A stretch of 64,000 nt of DNA from Terriglobia bacterium (GCA_021324365.1 JAJPJE010000041.1:1-64000), one strand, 5' to 3'; shown: positions 46,975 through 55,578, counted from the stretch's first letter. The notes: generated from the sequence alone by a model not told the origin. Translations and numbers: made by a program.

Positions 46975-47880
46975 ATGGCTGGCGGAACACTTCAGATCAA
47001 AGCAATCTCGGGGCATGCTGGACCTGTAGCCGGCGCGAATACCTCCCGTGACTACGACGTCTGCAAACTCGTGGACACCACCACGTGCATCGGCTGCAAA
47101 GCGTGCGAAGTCGCTTGCGTGGAATGGAACGGCTATCCGTTTCGTCCCACCAGCTTCGATAACACCTACCAGACGATGCCCAACACCGAGTGGAATTACT
47201 GGAACCTCATCCGCTTCGATGAGCACGAAAATGCGGATGGTACTTTCCAGTGGCTGATGCGCAAAGACCAGTGCATGCACTGCGAAGATCCTGGTTGTCT
47301 GAAGGCGTGCCCGGCAGATGGTGCGATTGTTCAGTACTCCAATGGCATTGTCGATTTCCAGCAGGAGCACTGCATCGGCTGCCAGTACTGCGTCACTGGT
47401 TGCCCCTTTGATATCCCGAAGTTCAACCAGGAGACGAAGAAGGTTTTCAAATGCACACTGTGTTCCGACCGTGTCAATGCCGGTCTGGAACCAGCCTGTA
47501 TCAAGTCCTGTCCCACCGGATGTCTGCACTTCGGCAGCAAAGACGATATGCTTGCGCTGGCGCAGGCAAGAGCCACGCAGCTACGGGAACACACCAGCCA
47601 TAGAAATGCTGGCGTCTACGATCCTGAGGGCGTGGGCGGCACGCATGTGATCTACGTCTTGCACGATTCGAGCAATCCTGAGAAGTACGGTGGGCTGCCG
47701 AAGAATCCGCGTGTGCCGATTCTCGTTCAACTTTGGAAAGGGCCGCTGAAGTGGCTGGGCGGCCTCTCCATGATGTTTGGCGTCATGGGTGTGGCCATTC
47801 ATTATTTGCGCTTCGGTCCCAAGGAAGCGGAGATGAAAGACGCGGATATCCAGAAGGAGGATCGCAACCGTGGGAACTAG
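46975..47880 (+). CDS. fdnH: formate dehydrogenase iron-sulfur beta subunit
   Basis: A 301-residue protein with four [4Fe-4S] binding motifs: CIGCKACEVACVEWN, CMHCEDPGCLKACP, CIGCQYCVTGCPFDIP and CTLCSDRVNAGLEPACIKSC. The C-terminal membrane helix (WLGGLSMMFGVMGVAIHYL) anchors it as in FdnH. It relays electrons from FdnG to the cytochrome b subunit. It starts 10 bp after fdnG and overlaps fdnI by 11 bp. Confidence 0.96.
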   Translation: MAGGTLQIKAISGHAGPVAGANTSRDYDVCKLVDTTTCIGCKACEVACVEWNGYPFRPTSFDNTYQTMPNTEWNYWNLIRFDEHENADGTFQWLMRKDQCMHCEDPGCLKACPADGAIVQYSNGIVDFQQEHCIGCQYCVTGCPFDIPKFNQETKKVFKCTLCSDRVNAGLEPACIKSCPTGCLHFGSKDDMLALAQARATQLREHTSHRNAGVYDPEGVGGTHVIYVLHDSSNPEKYGGLPKNPRVPILVQLWKGPLKWLGGLSMMFGVMGVAIHYLRFGPKEAEMKDADIQKEDRNRGN

Positions 47881-48535
47881 AGCCGTACTTCATCGCGGTC
47901 CTAAGACCGATCAGATCGAACGCTACACGCCCGCCGAACGCATCGCCCATTGGCTCACGGCGGGGACATACGTCTATGCCATGGCGACCGGCCTCGGCTT
48001 TTTCACCCCCTACATGTATTGGCTGGTAGAGATTGTTGGCGGCGGACCCACCGCCCGCTTCTGGCACCCGATCATCGGACTCGGCTACGTGTTCACGAAT
48101 GTCTATCTGCACCATCAATGGAAATCGGACTTGAAGCTAATCCCGGAAGACCGTGTGTGGCTGGACAAGGTCAAGTACTACATCACTAACGAAGACGATC
48201 TGCTTCCCGAACAGGATCGATTTGATGCCGGGCAGAAGCTCTTTTATTGGGGCATGCTGTATTGCGCGGTGATCCTGCTTGTGACCGGGGTGGTCATGTG
48301 GTTCCCGGAAAGCATCGGTCGCAGCTGGCACTGGGTGTTGCCGCTGGTGGTCATCATTCATTCCGCCGCAGCGCTCATCACCATCGGTGGCCTGATCATC
48401 CACGTGTACATGGGCGTATTCATGGTGCCGGGGAGTGTCAAAGCAATGACCATCGGATATGTTTCTCGCGGTTGGGCTATTCTCCATGCGCCACTCTGGT
48501 ATAAAAAAGTGGCGAATGGGCGCACCGTGAAATGA
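47870..48535 (+). CDS. fdnI: formate dehydrogenase cytochrome b gamma subunit
   Basis: A 221-residue integral membrane protein starting at GTG 47870 with AGGAGG upstream. Four helices are visible (about 27-50, 60-80, 125-150, 160-185). Histidines positioned for haem b are in PAERIAHWL, NVYLHHQWKS, VVIIHSAAAL and LIIHVYMGVF. It oxidises the electrons' path to menaquinone at the membrane. It overlaps fdnH by 11 bp and fdhE by 4 bp (ATGA). Confidence 0.94.
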   Translation: MGTRAVLHRGPKTDQIERYTPAERIAHWLTAGTYVYAMATGLGFFTPYMYWLVEIVGGGPTARFWHPIIGLGYVFTNVYLHHQWKSDLKLIPEDRVWLDKVKYYITNEDDLLPEQDRFDAGQKLFYWGMLYCAVILLVTGVVMWFPESIGRSWHWVLPLVVIIHSAAALITIGGLIIHVYMGVFMVPGSVKAMTIGYVSRGWAILHAPLWYKKVANGRTVK

Positions 48536-49284
48536 GCGGATTCACCTGGGACGACCGGATTCAGCGTGCCGACAAGTTGAAGTCGCAATATCCCGCAGCC
48601 GAAAGCATTCTTGCGTTCTATTGGATGATTGCGCGTTACCAGGCTCGCGTCTATGAGCACCTCCTGGCTTCACCCGCGCTCGAAATCAACCAGCTCATGA
48701 CCGATCTGCCGGTCTTCTTCCAGCTCGCCCAGGAGTACGGCACGCAAACCCTGCGCGATTTCCTCGAGAATTCCGCCAACGTGAACTGGCTGGCGATGCT
48801 TACCAACTATTGGAACTCCCCTGACACTGCGGACAGCGGTCCCGCCGACTTTTTTCTGCGCGCCTTACTTCAGCCGTATGGGGAGGTAATCGCCGCGCGT
48901 GCGAAGCTGCGTGCCGAAGGATCGGGCAAGCATTGTCCCGTCTGTAGTTCGAAACCACAACTCGGAGTGCTGCGCCCGGAAGGCGAAGGCGCGAAATTGT
49001 CACTGATGTGCCTGCTCTGCGGCACCGAGTGGCCGCACGTTCGAGTTGCCTGTGTGAACTGCGGCGAGCTCGACAAAAACAAGTTACCTGTCTACCAGGC
49101 GCAGGAATTCCCCAGCGCTCGCCTAAATATGTGCGACACCTGCCAGACTTATCTCAAGTGCATCGATCTTTCCAAAGATGGCCACGCCGTTCCCGCAGTG
49201 GATGACCTCGCCACCGTCTCTTTAAGCATATGGGCGCAAGGGCAAGGTTACCGGCCCATTCGAACGAATTTATTTGGCTTCTAG
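48532..49284 (+). CDS. fdhE: formate dehydrogenase accessory protein FdhE
   Basis: A 250-residue protein with four zinc- or iron-type CxxC motifs: HCPVCSSK, MCLLCGTEW, ACVNCGELD and MCDTCQTYLKC. These match FdhE, a rubredoxin-like factor needed for Tat-exported formate dehydrogenase maturation. The start ATG overlaps the fdnI stop. It is the last gene of the operon fdnG-H-I-fdhE. Confidence 0.9.
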   Translation: MSGFTWDDRIQRADKLKSQYPAAESILAFYWMIARYQARVYEHLLASPALEINQLMTDLPVFFQLAQEYGTQTLRDFLENSANVNWLAMLTNYWNSPDTADSGPADFFLRALLQPYGEVIAARAKLRAEGSGKHCPVCSSKPQLGVLRPEGEGAKLSLMCLLCGTEWPHVRVACVNCGELDKNKLPVYQAQEFPSARLNMCDTCQTYLKCIDLSKDGHAVPAVDDLATVSLSIWAQGQGYRPIRTNLFGF

Positions 49285-49404
49285 TCCAGAGAAACCCACG
49301 ACACAATTTTTCGTCGTCGCCGCAGAATTGAATCCTAAGGCGATCATAGGATTGCCCACCTGAAACCCTTACGCGCTATGATTGAGCCTACCGCGGAGGT
49401 CCAA

Positions 49405-50265
49405 TTGCACTTACACGGCCCGATTACGCGAATTGCGCTCGCGATTCTTTTCACGGCCACTCTCGCGACAGCACAGGCGAAGCACATACCTCGCCATAAG
49501 GCAGCCACGGAATCGGCGCAATCCGCCGCAGCAAAAGTCACTTACGCGACCGGACAGCTCACAGTCGTTGCGAACGAGAGCAGCCTTGCGGAAACGCTGG
49601 TCGAGATTCGGGCTTTGACGAATGCAAGGGTCGAAGGAATGCAACCGAAGCCCGAAGACACGATCTCGGGTGAGTTTGGACCCGATACTCCGCGTGCGGT
49701 CCTCAGCGCCATGCTGGCGACCTCGCACTACAATTTTGTTCTGCTGAGTGCGCCCGGCAATCCGGGCATGGTGCAACGCATCGTGTTGAGCGAGCCGACA
49801 GCCGAGCCGGTTGTTGCGGAAAAGGCTCCGTCACAGAAGCCAGTGGAGGCGAAATCTGTCGCCGAAAAGCCCGCGCTGCAGTCGGTACCGGCCACTGGTG
49901 CGGCGGATGAAATCGGCAGGTTCCTGCCGCCGGAGAAGCCCTCTGCACAGGTGCCGGAAAGCGCAGAGAAACCGGAGTTATCCCCCGATGTCGCTCGCGA
50001 CGACAATCCTCAAGCGCCGCCGTCCGCCGCATCAGCGAAAGATATATCGGAGGACGATTTAGCTAGAACCGCGAATACTTCGAAAGAGGCTCTCTCGCCC
50101 GATTCCTCCGACACCAGCCATCCCCAGCCGGATCAGGATCTCCCGACAGTTCCAGCGACCGTACAAATCTGCGGTGTAACCTACGAGGCTTCGCAATTGG
50201 CGAACGTCAAAGTTCCGGATCGTTGTGATACCAAATCGAAGGCTGCACCAGTCAAATCAAGATAA
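49405..50265 (+). CDS. secreted hypothetical protein with STN-like N-terminus
   Basis: Read from the TTG at 49405, which has GGAGG 5 bp upstream and directly begins a signal peptide (HGPITRIALAILFTATLATAQA); an ATG at 49378 in frame has no ribosome site. Residues about 45-120 look like a short secretin/TonB-like domain (LTVVANESSLAETLVEIRALTNARVEGM... DTPRAVLSAML). A 150-residue disordered Pro/Ala/Glu-rich stretch follows. It has no recognised family and starts about 120 bp after fdhE; it is not clearly part of that operon. Confidence 0.65.
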   Translation: MHLHGPITRIALAILFTATLATAQAKHIPRHKAATESAQSAAAKVTYATGQLTVVANESSLAETLVEIRALTNARVEGMQPKPEDTISGEFGPDTPRAVLSAMLATSHYNFVLLSAPGNPGMVQRIVLSEPTAEPVVAEKAPSQKPVEAKSVAEKPALQSVPATGAADEIGRFLPPEKPSAQVPESAEKPELSPDVARDDNPQAPPSAASAKDISEDDLARTANTSKEALSPDSSDTSHPQPDQDLPTVPATVQICGVTYEASQLANVKVPDRCDTKSKAAPVKSR

Positions 50266-50307
50266 GCTGCCGGACGGAAGTAGCGATCCCGGCGGCGGAG
50301 CTTTCGA

Positions 50308-50724
50308 TCAACTGAGTTCTGCTGTTTCGCACAACGCTGCCCGCGAATGCCATCGCAGGATGGCGTAGCCGGTGACCATTGCACAGGCAAGCATTCCTAC
50401 TCGAACATATTGCGCCACGAACAGGCGCTGATCGCCGAGCAGCACTCGAAAGAAGCCAAAACTCGCGCTGGTAGCGCAAAACGAAAAGTAGAGCCGCTCC
50501 GTCGAACAGCTAGAAAAAACTACCAGCATAAGCAGGACGACGGTAACGATCACATAGATACCCGACATTGCGAAATCACCAATCGGCTTCGGTGCATGCA
50601 CAAACAGAAGTCCCGGCTTGGGTTTCGCCAGAAAGCTGGATGTCGCGACCGCGAGAAAGAAGACCGTGTGTACGAGCGCGATGACGGCTCGTTTGCGATT
50701 CGAGAGAATGGAGTACCTGCCCAT
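50308..50724 (-). CDS. small multi-helix membrane protein
   Basis: A 138-residue protein starting at the ATG at 50724 (MGRYSILSNRKRAVIALVHTVFFLAVA...); upstream in-frame codons overlap the preceding PAP2 gene. Three to four hydrophobic segments are visible: about 14-35, 55-75, 78-100 and 107-125. It is the last of three minus-strand genes with a glycosyltransferase and a PAP2 phosphatase, so may act in lipid or surface glycan metabolism. No family recognised. Confidence 0.65.
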   Translation of the reverse strand: MGRYSILSNRKRAVIALVHTVFFLAVATSSFLAKPKPGLLFVHAPKPIGDFAMSGIYVIVTVVLLMLVVFSSCSTERLYFSFCATSASFGFFRVLLGDQRLFVAQYVRVGMLACAMVTGYAILRWHSRAALCETAELS

Positions 50725-50777
50725 TGCGAGTAATGTTATCCGCCACACGGCCAAAACGATGTGACGAATAACCCGGC

Positions 50778-51485
50778 TCAGCTTTGCCCGGCAGACCTCC
50801 GTCGCGCGCGTACATGATCTGCCGCCAGCAGTGTTCCCACCCACACCGCGGCACCAAGATATCCGGCAATGACATCGCTGGGATAGTGAACGCCCAGGTA
50901 GACCCGCGAAAGCCCGATCGCAGCGACCATGATGCCCGAGGCAATCCAGATCGCGACGCGGGCGAGCTTAGAACTCACTCTTGAGCTGATCAGTCCGGCC
51001 AAAACCAGGTAGAAGCAGAACGATGCCAGCGAGTGTCCGCTCGGGAAGCTGAACGAGTGGGGTTCGCCGCCGAAGAATGCAGTTGGTCGCGGTCGATGAA
51101 ACGTAAGCTTAAGGCTGACGATCAGCAGGTCAGCGCCCGCCATGCTCAACATCAGCCAGACCGCTGCCCGGTTCCAGCGGATTGCGAAAAACACAATCAC
51201 CGAGATCAGCAACAACAGTCCCAATCCCACCGCGCCCATCCACGAAATGGCAAACATCGCGCACGTCAGGCTGGGTGAAGCGAACTGGTGTACCCAGTTG
51301 CGGATTGCGGCGTCGAAGCGCATGGTCTCGCCTTCGAAGACTTCGTGCGCCAGCCACGAAAACAGCAACAGGCAAAGTATCGCGCCGAGAAGACTGAGCG
51401 GGATCACCGTTCCGATCAGGCGTGCAGATTTCGCGACTCGCTCCGGTTCCGGAAGCTGACCAGGTTGGATTTCAGGATCCGGCAC
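50778..51485 (-). CDS. PAP2-family phosphatase
   Basis: A 235-residue integral membrane phosphatase with all three signature motifs: KLTFHRPRP, SFPSGHSLASF and SRVYLGVHYPSD, containing the catalytic His and Asp residues. About five to six helices. The family dephosphorylates lipid phosphates such as undecaprenyl pyrophosphate or phosphatidic acid. It overlaps the preceding glycosyltransferase gene by 14 bp, so the two are coupled, suggesting a role in lipid-linked sugar turnover. Confidence 0.92.
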   Translation of the reverse strand: MPDPEIQPGQLPEPERVAKSARLIGTVIPLSLLGAILCLLLFSWLAHEVFEGETMRFDAAIRNWVHQFASPSLTCAMFAISWMGAVGLGLLLLISVIVFFAIRWNRAAVWLMLSMAGADLLIVSLKLTFHRPRPTAFFGGEPHSFSFPSGHSLASFCFYLVLAGLISSRVSSKLARVAIWIASGIMVAAIGLSRVYLGVHYPSDVIAGYLGAAVWVGTLLAADHVRARRRSAGQS

Positions 51486-52545
51486 TCATCCCTCTCACAC
51501 TAGCCTTTGCCGCCAGCCGCGTGACTAACTGATCGAGTGTGCGGAAGAGCAGGGAATTGTCCTGCCGCGGATATCCGGCTACCTTGTCTCGATACATCTC
51601 GAGGTTGAACAGGAACGATTCGGTGCGCTCCTTGTTCAGTTCTCGCCAGAACGGACCGTATCCAGCCTGTTCCAGGTAGTAGGCATTAAAGACCTGTTCG
51701 AATTGATGCTTTACCGGAACTCCCAAATAGGGCTTACCCAGGTGCAGGGCTTCACTCACTAGAGAGAATCCGGTATTCGCGATTACCGCCTTGCAACCTG
51801 CCAAATCGCGAAGGAATGCTTCCCCGGACGGCTTCCTGAAGAGCAAATTACCGTCCTGCCCTTCGCGCCCGAATCCGTAGCAGACAAACCGGCTGCGAAC
51901 GGTTTTCAACAACTCTCCCAATTCCGGTGATGGAGAAGTGACGTACACCAGGATGTGGTCGCCGGTGGTCGCTTTTGCCTCGAACACTTCGCGCCGCAGA
52001 ATTGGCGGCAACAAGAATGTATTCTTCTTCCTGACTGGTGCTTGAAAGAACGAAATGGCAAGGTAGGCATTCGCTTTCGGAGTCATGAATCTCGTGACCA
52101 GTTTTGCTGCGGCCGCATCGGCCCGGAATTCCTTTGGGTAGGAAACCTCGGCGTTGGTCAGGCAATGCTGGTTATCGATGGAGATGATCGGCAACCGCAA
52201 TTGATGGCCGACATGGCAAGTGAGCGGCTCGAAATCGGTGCAGATGAGGTCGACGGCCCATTCTTCGGCCTTTCGCCTCAGCTTCTTGATACTTTTTCTC
52301 GCCTTGGGCGCTGACGCCAGGTTCGCTGCCATGGTTCGCTTGTATCGCACTCGATTATTCACATACGCGAAGCGAAGGCCGTGGATCTCCGTGACCTCGA
52401 AGAACTCAGAAAGGTTCCGCAAGCCACGATCCGACGACGCCACATGTACCGTGTGCCCTTGCTCCTGCAAATGCAGGATCACTTCCTTTGCGCGCGTCGA
52501 ATGCCCAGAGCCTTCTCCATTTACTCCATAAAGGATGTTTGCCAT
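51472..52545 (-). CDS. MurG-like/TIGR00661 glycosyltransferase
   Basis: About 357 residues from the ATG at 52545 (MANILYGVNGEGSGHSTRAKEV). The GT-B fold is indicated by the N-terminal GEGSGHSTR glycine motif, a VYVTSPSPEL mid-section and a C-terminal AVIANTGFSLVSEALHLGKPYLGVPVKHQFEQVFNA. This corresponds to the MJ1255/VC2487 family of glycosyltransferases. The gene overlaps the downstream PAP2 gene. Acceptor and sugar are unknown; lipid glycosylation is an inference from the neighbour. Confidence 0.82.
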   Translation of the reverse strand: MANILYGVNGEGSGHSTRAKEVILHLQEQGHTVHVASSDRGLRNLSEFFEVTEIHGLRFAYVNNRVRYKRTMAANLASAPKARKSIKKLRRKAEEWAVDLICTDFEPLTCHVGHQLRLPIISIDNQHCLTNAEVSYPKEFRADAAAAKLVTRFMTPKANAYLAISFFQAPVRKKNTFLLPPILRREVFEAKATTGDHILVYVTSPSPELGELLKTVRSRFVCYGFGREGQDGNLLFRKPSGEAFLRDLAGCKAVIANTGFSLVSEALHLGKPYLGVPVKHQFEQVFNAYYLEQAGYGPFWRELNKERTESFLFNLEMYRDKVAGYPRQDNSLLFRTLDQLVTRLAAKASVRGMSAGS

Positions 52546-52849
52546 GTAATTCACGGCCTCGCCGCGTCTTATAACGTGCAGCATTCCTTTTTCGCGGCAA
52601 ATAACCAACCAGTGTCGGGCAGACCCTTAGCGACGCGTCTAAGGTTTGGGGCATTCGACAATTCAATAAGGTTTACGCCGGCTACGATTTGTGAGCCACC
52701 TTTTGTGACAGGCAACTCCTTTGCTGCCGAACCTGTCTAATCGCAGAAGCAAGATCGGGCAGTAAATTCCCGGGTAGAAAGTTCGGTGGCGTTGCTTCGT
52801 CATTCCCGGCGATTGCGTGCGTGCTGATCGCCGCGTAAAGGAGATCTCA

Positions 52850-53002
52850 ATGCTTTGGACGATTGCGGTTCTGCTATTGATCCTCTGGGCTTTGGGAATG
52901 GTCAGCTCGTACACGCTGGGTGGCTTCATTCACATCCTGCTGGTACTGGCCATTGTTGTGATCCTGATTCGTGTGATTCAGGGTCGCAGTCCGGTGGTGT
53001 AG
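52850..53002 (+). CDS. Lmo0937-family small membrane protein
   Basis: A 50-residue protein from the ATG at 52850 with AAAGGAGAT upstream; an in-frame longer form would start at 52817. It has two hydrophobic helices (LWTIAVLLLILWALGMVSSY and GGFIHILLVLAIVVILIRVI) and a short RGRSPVV-type tail. The pattern LWTIAVLLLILWALGMVSSYTLGG is characteristic of the lmo0937 family of tiny membrane proteins. Function unknown. A strong hairpin follows it. Confidence 0.85.
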   Translation: MLWTIAVLLLILWALGMVSSYTLGGFIHILLVLAIVVILIRVIQGRSPVV

Positions 53003-53021
53003 CTGGTTTCGAGATAGAAAC

Positions 53022-53057
53022 AGTCAAAGGGAGTCACGAAGGTGACTCCCTTTGACT
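53022..53057 (+). terminator. perfect 16-bp terminator hairpin
   Basis: A perfect 16-bp inverted repeat at 53022-53037 and 53042-53057 encloses a GAAG tetraloop, 19 bp after the small membrane protein stop. The arms start AGTCAAAGGG and end CCCTTTGACT. The following T run is weak (TTTG), so it may also be a stability structure. Confidence 0.75.
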
Positions 53058-53912
53058 TTGTGCTCGGTCTTTGTGCTCGGCCATATTGAGCGAGCGCAGA
53101 TATTCACCTTTTTTCATTTCGAGCGAGGGTGCAAACCAACCAATGTCAGTTCGAGCGGGGGGCCACTACAGATTGGCACCCGAGTCGGCAAACCTTGCCG
53201 TCGTTTTCATCACGAGCCGCGTAGCGGCGAGAGATCTGCATTTTGCATTCCCGAACTGGTCCACTTCGTTTACTGATTGATAACACCACCCTCCCCCCTC
53301 TGCGATCGGATAACAAGGGACGGGGCCGTGCGTCTGCACATATCGCAACCCAACCGATTTAAGAAGCCCATATCGCATGACAAAGGACTTAGCTGCTGAC
53401 TCTCCCGAAATGAAACATCGTGCTAAGACACGAAAAGCTGTGGCGCAGGTGAGCGCCACAGCTAGGCGAATATGGTATCATTTCTAGGAGATATGTCAAT
53501 AACAGATATAAATGTCTATTAGAAAATAAAAGCAGGTCGGATTAGAAGAGCTTAGTGCCCCAGGTGGGATGTTCGCTCACTTATTTTCCCGTCTGAAAGT
53601 CACTCGACCGCGGTGCTACTATGCCACGGATGGAAAGCTTGGTTGTCGCTACTCCCAGTCGTAATCCCCTTTTAAGGCCATCTACGTTTTCGACGCTTCT
53701 TGATCCGCCCCGGGTTCCCGCTTTTTGACGCTAACCCGGGATCGAAGAAGGCTAAACCGAAAGAGCGATGATCGAGACATTTTGCTGCCCAGATTAGCCA
53801 GAAGAAGGCGAACCTGAGGCACCGGCTGCTTCAGGCAACACGGCAATGTCGACTCGGGCGCCATTCTTTCTTGGCGCCCTCGCTCGAAATGACGGGTCTG
53901 ACTTGGTAGCAC
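53058..53912. other. repeat-rich region without recognised gene
   Basis: About 850 bp with no frame of coding character. It holds the inverted dispersed repeat at 53114-53132, a 10-bp hairpin at 53437-53462, an AT-rich stretch at about 53470-53530, an imperfect CCGGGTT/AACCCGG palindrome at about 53696-53750, and a copy of the dispersed repeat at 53874-53893. Frames such as 53682-53912 are translations of repeat DNA. Confidence 0.5.
53437..53462. repeat. perfect 10-bp hairpin
   Basis: GCTGTGGCGC and GCGCCACAGC, separated by 6 bases, at 53437-53446 and 53453-53462. The minus-strand copy is followed by TTTTCG, so it could terminate a minus-strand transcript, but no gene is seen on that side. 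Confidence 0.45.
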
Positions 53913-54509
53913 CTAGATGGCGCTGGCACTTAGCGCAGCAATCGCCGCGGCCATGGCCATCTTGTGATCCTGGCTCCAGGGCGGCCCGACCTTTCGTCTA
54001 ATCTCGCCGAAGTGAGCGTCGAGATTGGCGACTCCCAAAGCTTTGCTGGCCTGAGATCCTACTTCTCGCGGGTCGAACCAGTGCACCGCCCAGCCACGCG
54101 CTCCGACCGCTGCGGCGAGCGCCTTGCGATACATCACCCAGTCGGCAACATTGCTGGCACGGTAGTTGGTGATCCGCTCAGCTATAGTCGGCGGAAGCTC
54201 GGGACACTGGCGCAGTGCGATGCCGAGAGTGCGTCCGGGAAGATCCCTGGCGACTGCGTCGAGAACAACCTTCGCGTTACGCTCGGCTGAGGCGCGGACG
54301 CGGTCCACGAGCGCGACAGCATCGTCGATCGGGAGCCGCTGCCCTTCGCTGTGGTGCGGGATTTTCGGAAGTCTGTCATCGACGAGTTCCACGCGGCGGC
54401 GGTCAAGCAGTGTGCCGTCGGCATCGGCAGTGACAAACACAGCCCAACCTCCGTGATCCGAGACACCGATGACGGCCCGTGAGAGTGGGTGATTTGGTGA
54501 TGGAGTCAT
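53913..54509 (-). CDS. conserved hypothetical protein
   Basis: A 198-residue protein without signal or membrane segments. The N-terminal AVIGVSDHGGWAVFVTADADG, followed by LLDRRRVELVDDRLPKIPHH, resembles an RNase H-like or nucleotide-binding beginning. The C-terminal half is helical and Arg/Ala-rich. It matches a widespread hypothetical family whose function is not known to me. It lies downstream of the selenoprotein on the same strand, separated by repeats. Confidence 0.65.
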   Translation of the reverse strand: MTPSPNHPLSRAVIGVSDHGGWAVFVTADADGTLLDRRRVELVDDRLPKIPHHSEGQRLPIDDAVALVDRVRASAERNAKVVLDAVARDLPGRTLGIALRQCPELPPTIAERITNYRASNVADWVMYRKALAAAVGARGWAVHWFDPREVGSQASKALGVANLDAHFGEIRRKVGPPWSQDHKMAMAAAIAALSASAI

Positions 54510-54540
54510 TTCGAGTTTGAGAAATCGATTCTCTCATCCC

Positions 54541-54562
54541 GCGCGGACAAGAATGTCCGCGC
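54541..54562. repeat. 9-bp hairpin repeat element
   Basis: GCGCGGACA and TGTCCGCGC around an AGAA loop form a perfect stem at 54541-54562. It is immediately followed by GCCACACGAG. From memory similar short palindromes recur in acidobacterial intergenic DNA. It lies between the hypothetical gene and the selenoprotein gene and may act as a transcriptional or mRNA-end structure. Confidence 0.55.
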
Positions 54563-54637
54563 CACACGAGACTCGCGTGGACAAGCGTCACACCAACACG
54601 CGCAAGGTCTCCCGACTCAGGCGCGATTTTGTATCCG

Positions 54638-54658
54638 CATCCTCGCTCAAAATGACAG
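54638..54658. repeat. dispersed CTCGCTC..ATGAC repeat, copy 2
   Basis: CATCCTCGCTCAAAATGACAG, a near copy of the element at 483-504 and 53874-53893, ending just before the stop of the selenoprotein gene. Confidence 0.5.
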
Positions 54659-54659
54659 A

Positions 54660-55394
54660 TCAATTTGTGCTTTGCAAGTTAGTCAGGGCCGCTTTCAGCT
54701 CGTCGGGCTTGAATCCAAACGGGCCAGGCTTGCTCTTGTACACGATCTTTCCAGAGGTATTGATCAGATACAGCCGATCCGGCCAGCCTGTATAAGCGTG
54801 CTCAGTTTTATTCGAAAAATCGTCAAGGAGAGCAGGGAACTTGATCCCCAGATTTCTCACGCAACTCCCGGCAACCGCCGATCTCTCCTCCTCGTTTTTC
54901 GGGCTCGCAAACACGACCTTGTCTTTGATATTGCTCTGCATCTGCCACACGTCGCTGGGATGTGCTTCGAGGATGTAGACCGCGTAAAAAGCGATTCGAT
55001 CTTTGTACTGATCGTAGAGCTTGTTGAGGGCGGGAACCTCCCGCCGGAAAGGCGGTCAGGTATAGCTGCCGAAAACCAGTACAACCGGTTGTTTTCCGCG
55101 AAAAGAGCTCAGTTCCACGTGCGTCGATTTATCGAGGGTCGGCAGATTGAAGTCGGGCGCCATATCTCCGGTATGGAGATCGCCGGCACGGGCGCGCGTC
55201 CAAAGGGTTTCAAATGGCAAAGCGATAAACGCGATTACCGGTGTCCGCGACATGATGCGGCCAAATCGCTCCGGCGTCTGGTGCATTGCGTAATCGAAGA
55301 AGACCACTCCGGCTAGCCACAGGCAGCCCAGCACAATCGCGGACTTCCAGGCAATTTCGCGCACGCGTTTCCAATTAACGTCCAACTTTTTCAT
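54660..55394 (-). CDS. deiodinase-like membrane-anchored selenoprotein
   Basis: Two frames joined through an in-frame TGA give a 244-residue protein. Residues about 13-37 form a membrane helix (EIAWKSAIVLGCLWLAGVVFF), placing the redox domain on one face of the membrane. The active-site segment is VVLVFGSYT-U113-PPFRREVPAL, followed by FYAVYILEAHPSDVWQ. FGSxTUPPF and xYxxEAHPSD are the signatures of the iodothyronine deiodinase family. The domain ends with a thioredoxin-fold GWPDRLYLINTSGKIVY. Cys would be used in most bacterial homologues; here the codon is TGA. Reaction in bacteria is not established: thiol-dependent peroxide or dehalogenation chemistry is inferred from the fold. Confidence 0.88.
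55029..55058 (-). promoter_or_regulatory. Sec TGA codon and bSECIS hairpin of the deiodinase-like gene
   Basis: The TGA is at 55058-55056. On the coding strand GGCGGGA and TCCCGCC (55045-55039 and 55035-55029) pair perfectly around a GGT loop. Counting the T of TGA as 1, the loop G-G-T is at 21-23, essentially the same distance as in fdnG (23-24). It meets the usual description of a bacterial SECIS: short stem, small loop with G near the start, 16-37 nt from the codon. Confidence 0.7.
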
Positions 55395-55578
55395 CCGCTA
55401 CCCCACAATTCTGGTGATAGTAGCGGGAAAAAACGTCGTTGTACGTAGTCTATTTGTATTAGCCGTAACCGCGCGTTGGGAGCGCGCTGAAGGTACAGGC
55501 CCATTGGTACAGGGTCGGACGGTACATTGCATGGGCCGAGTGGACGACTGTACTCTCCCTGCTTGGAGAAAGACGTAA

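Noticed and set aside
53377-53487. A 36-codon frame starting MTKDLAADSPEMKHRAKTRK
   Set aside because: No ribosome site, no neighbours, and overlaps a hairpin repeat. Too little to call a gene.
54857-55084. A minus-strand frame overlapping the Sec codon region
   Set aside because: It is another frame of the selenoprotein gene and has no coding character.
54660-55394. Reading the deiodinase-like gene as a pseudogene or two separate genes
   Set aside because: Similarity continues in the same frame on both sides of the TGA and matches the family at the catalytic position; a hairpin of the expected type follows.
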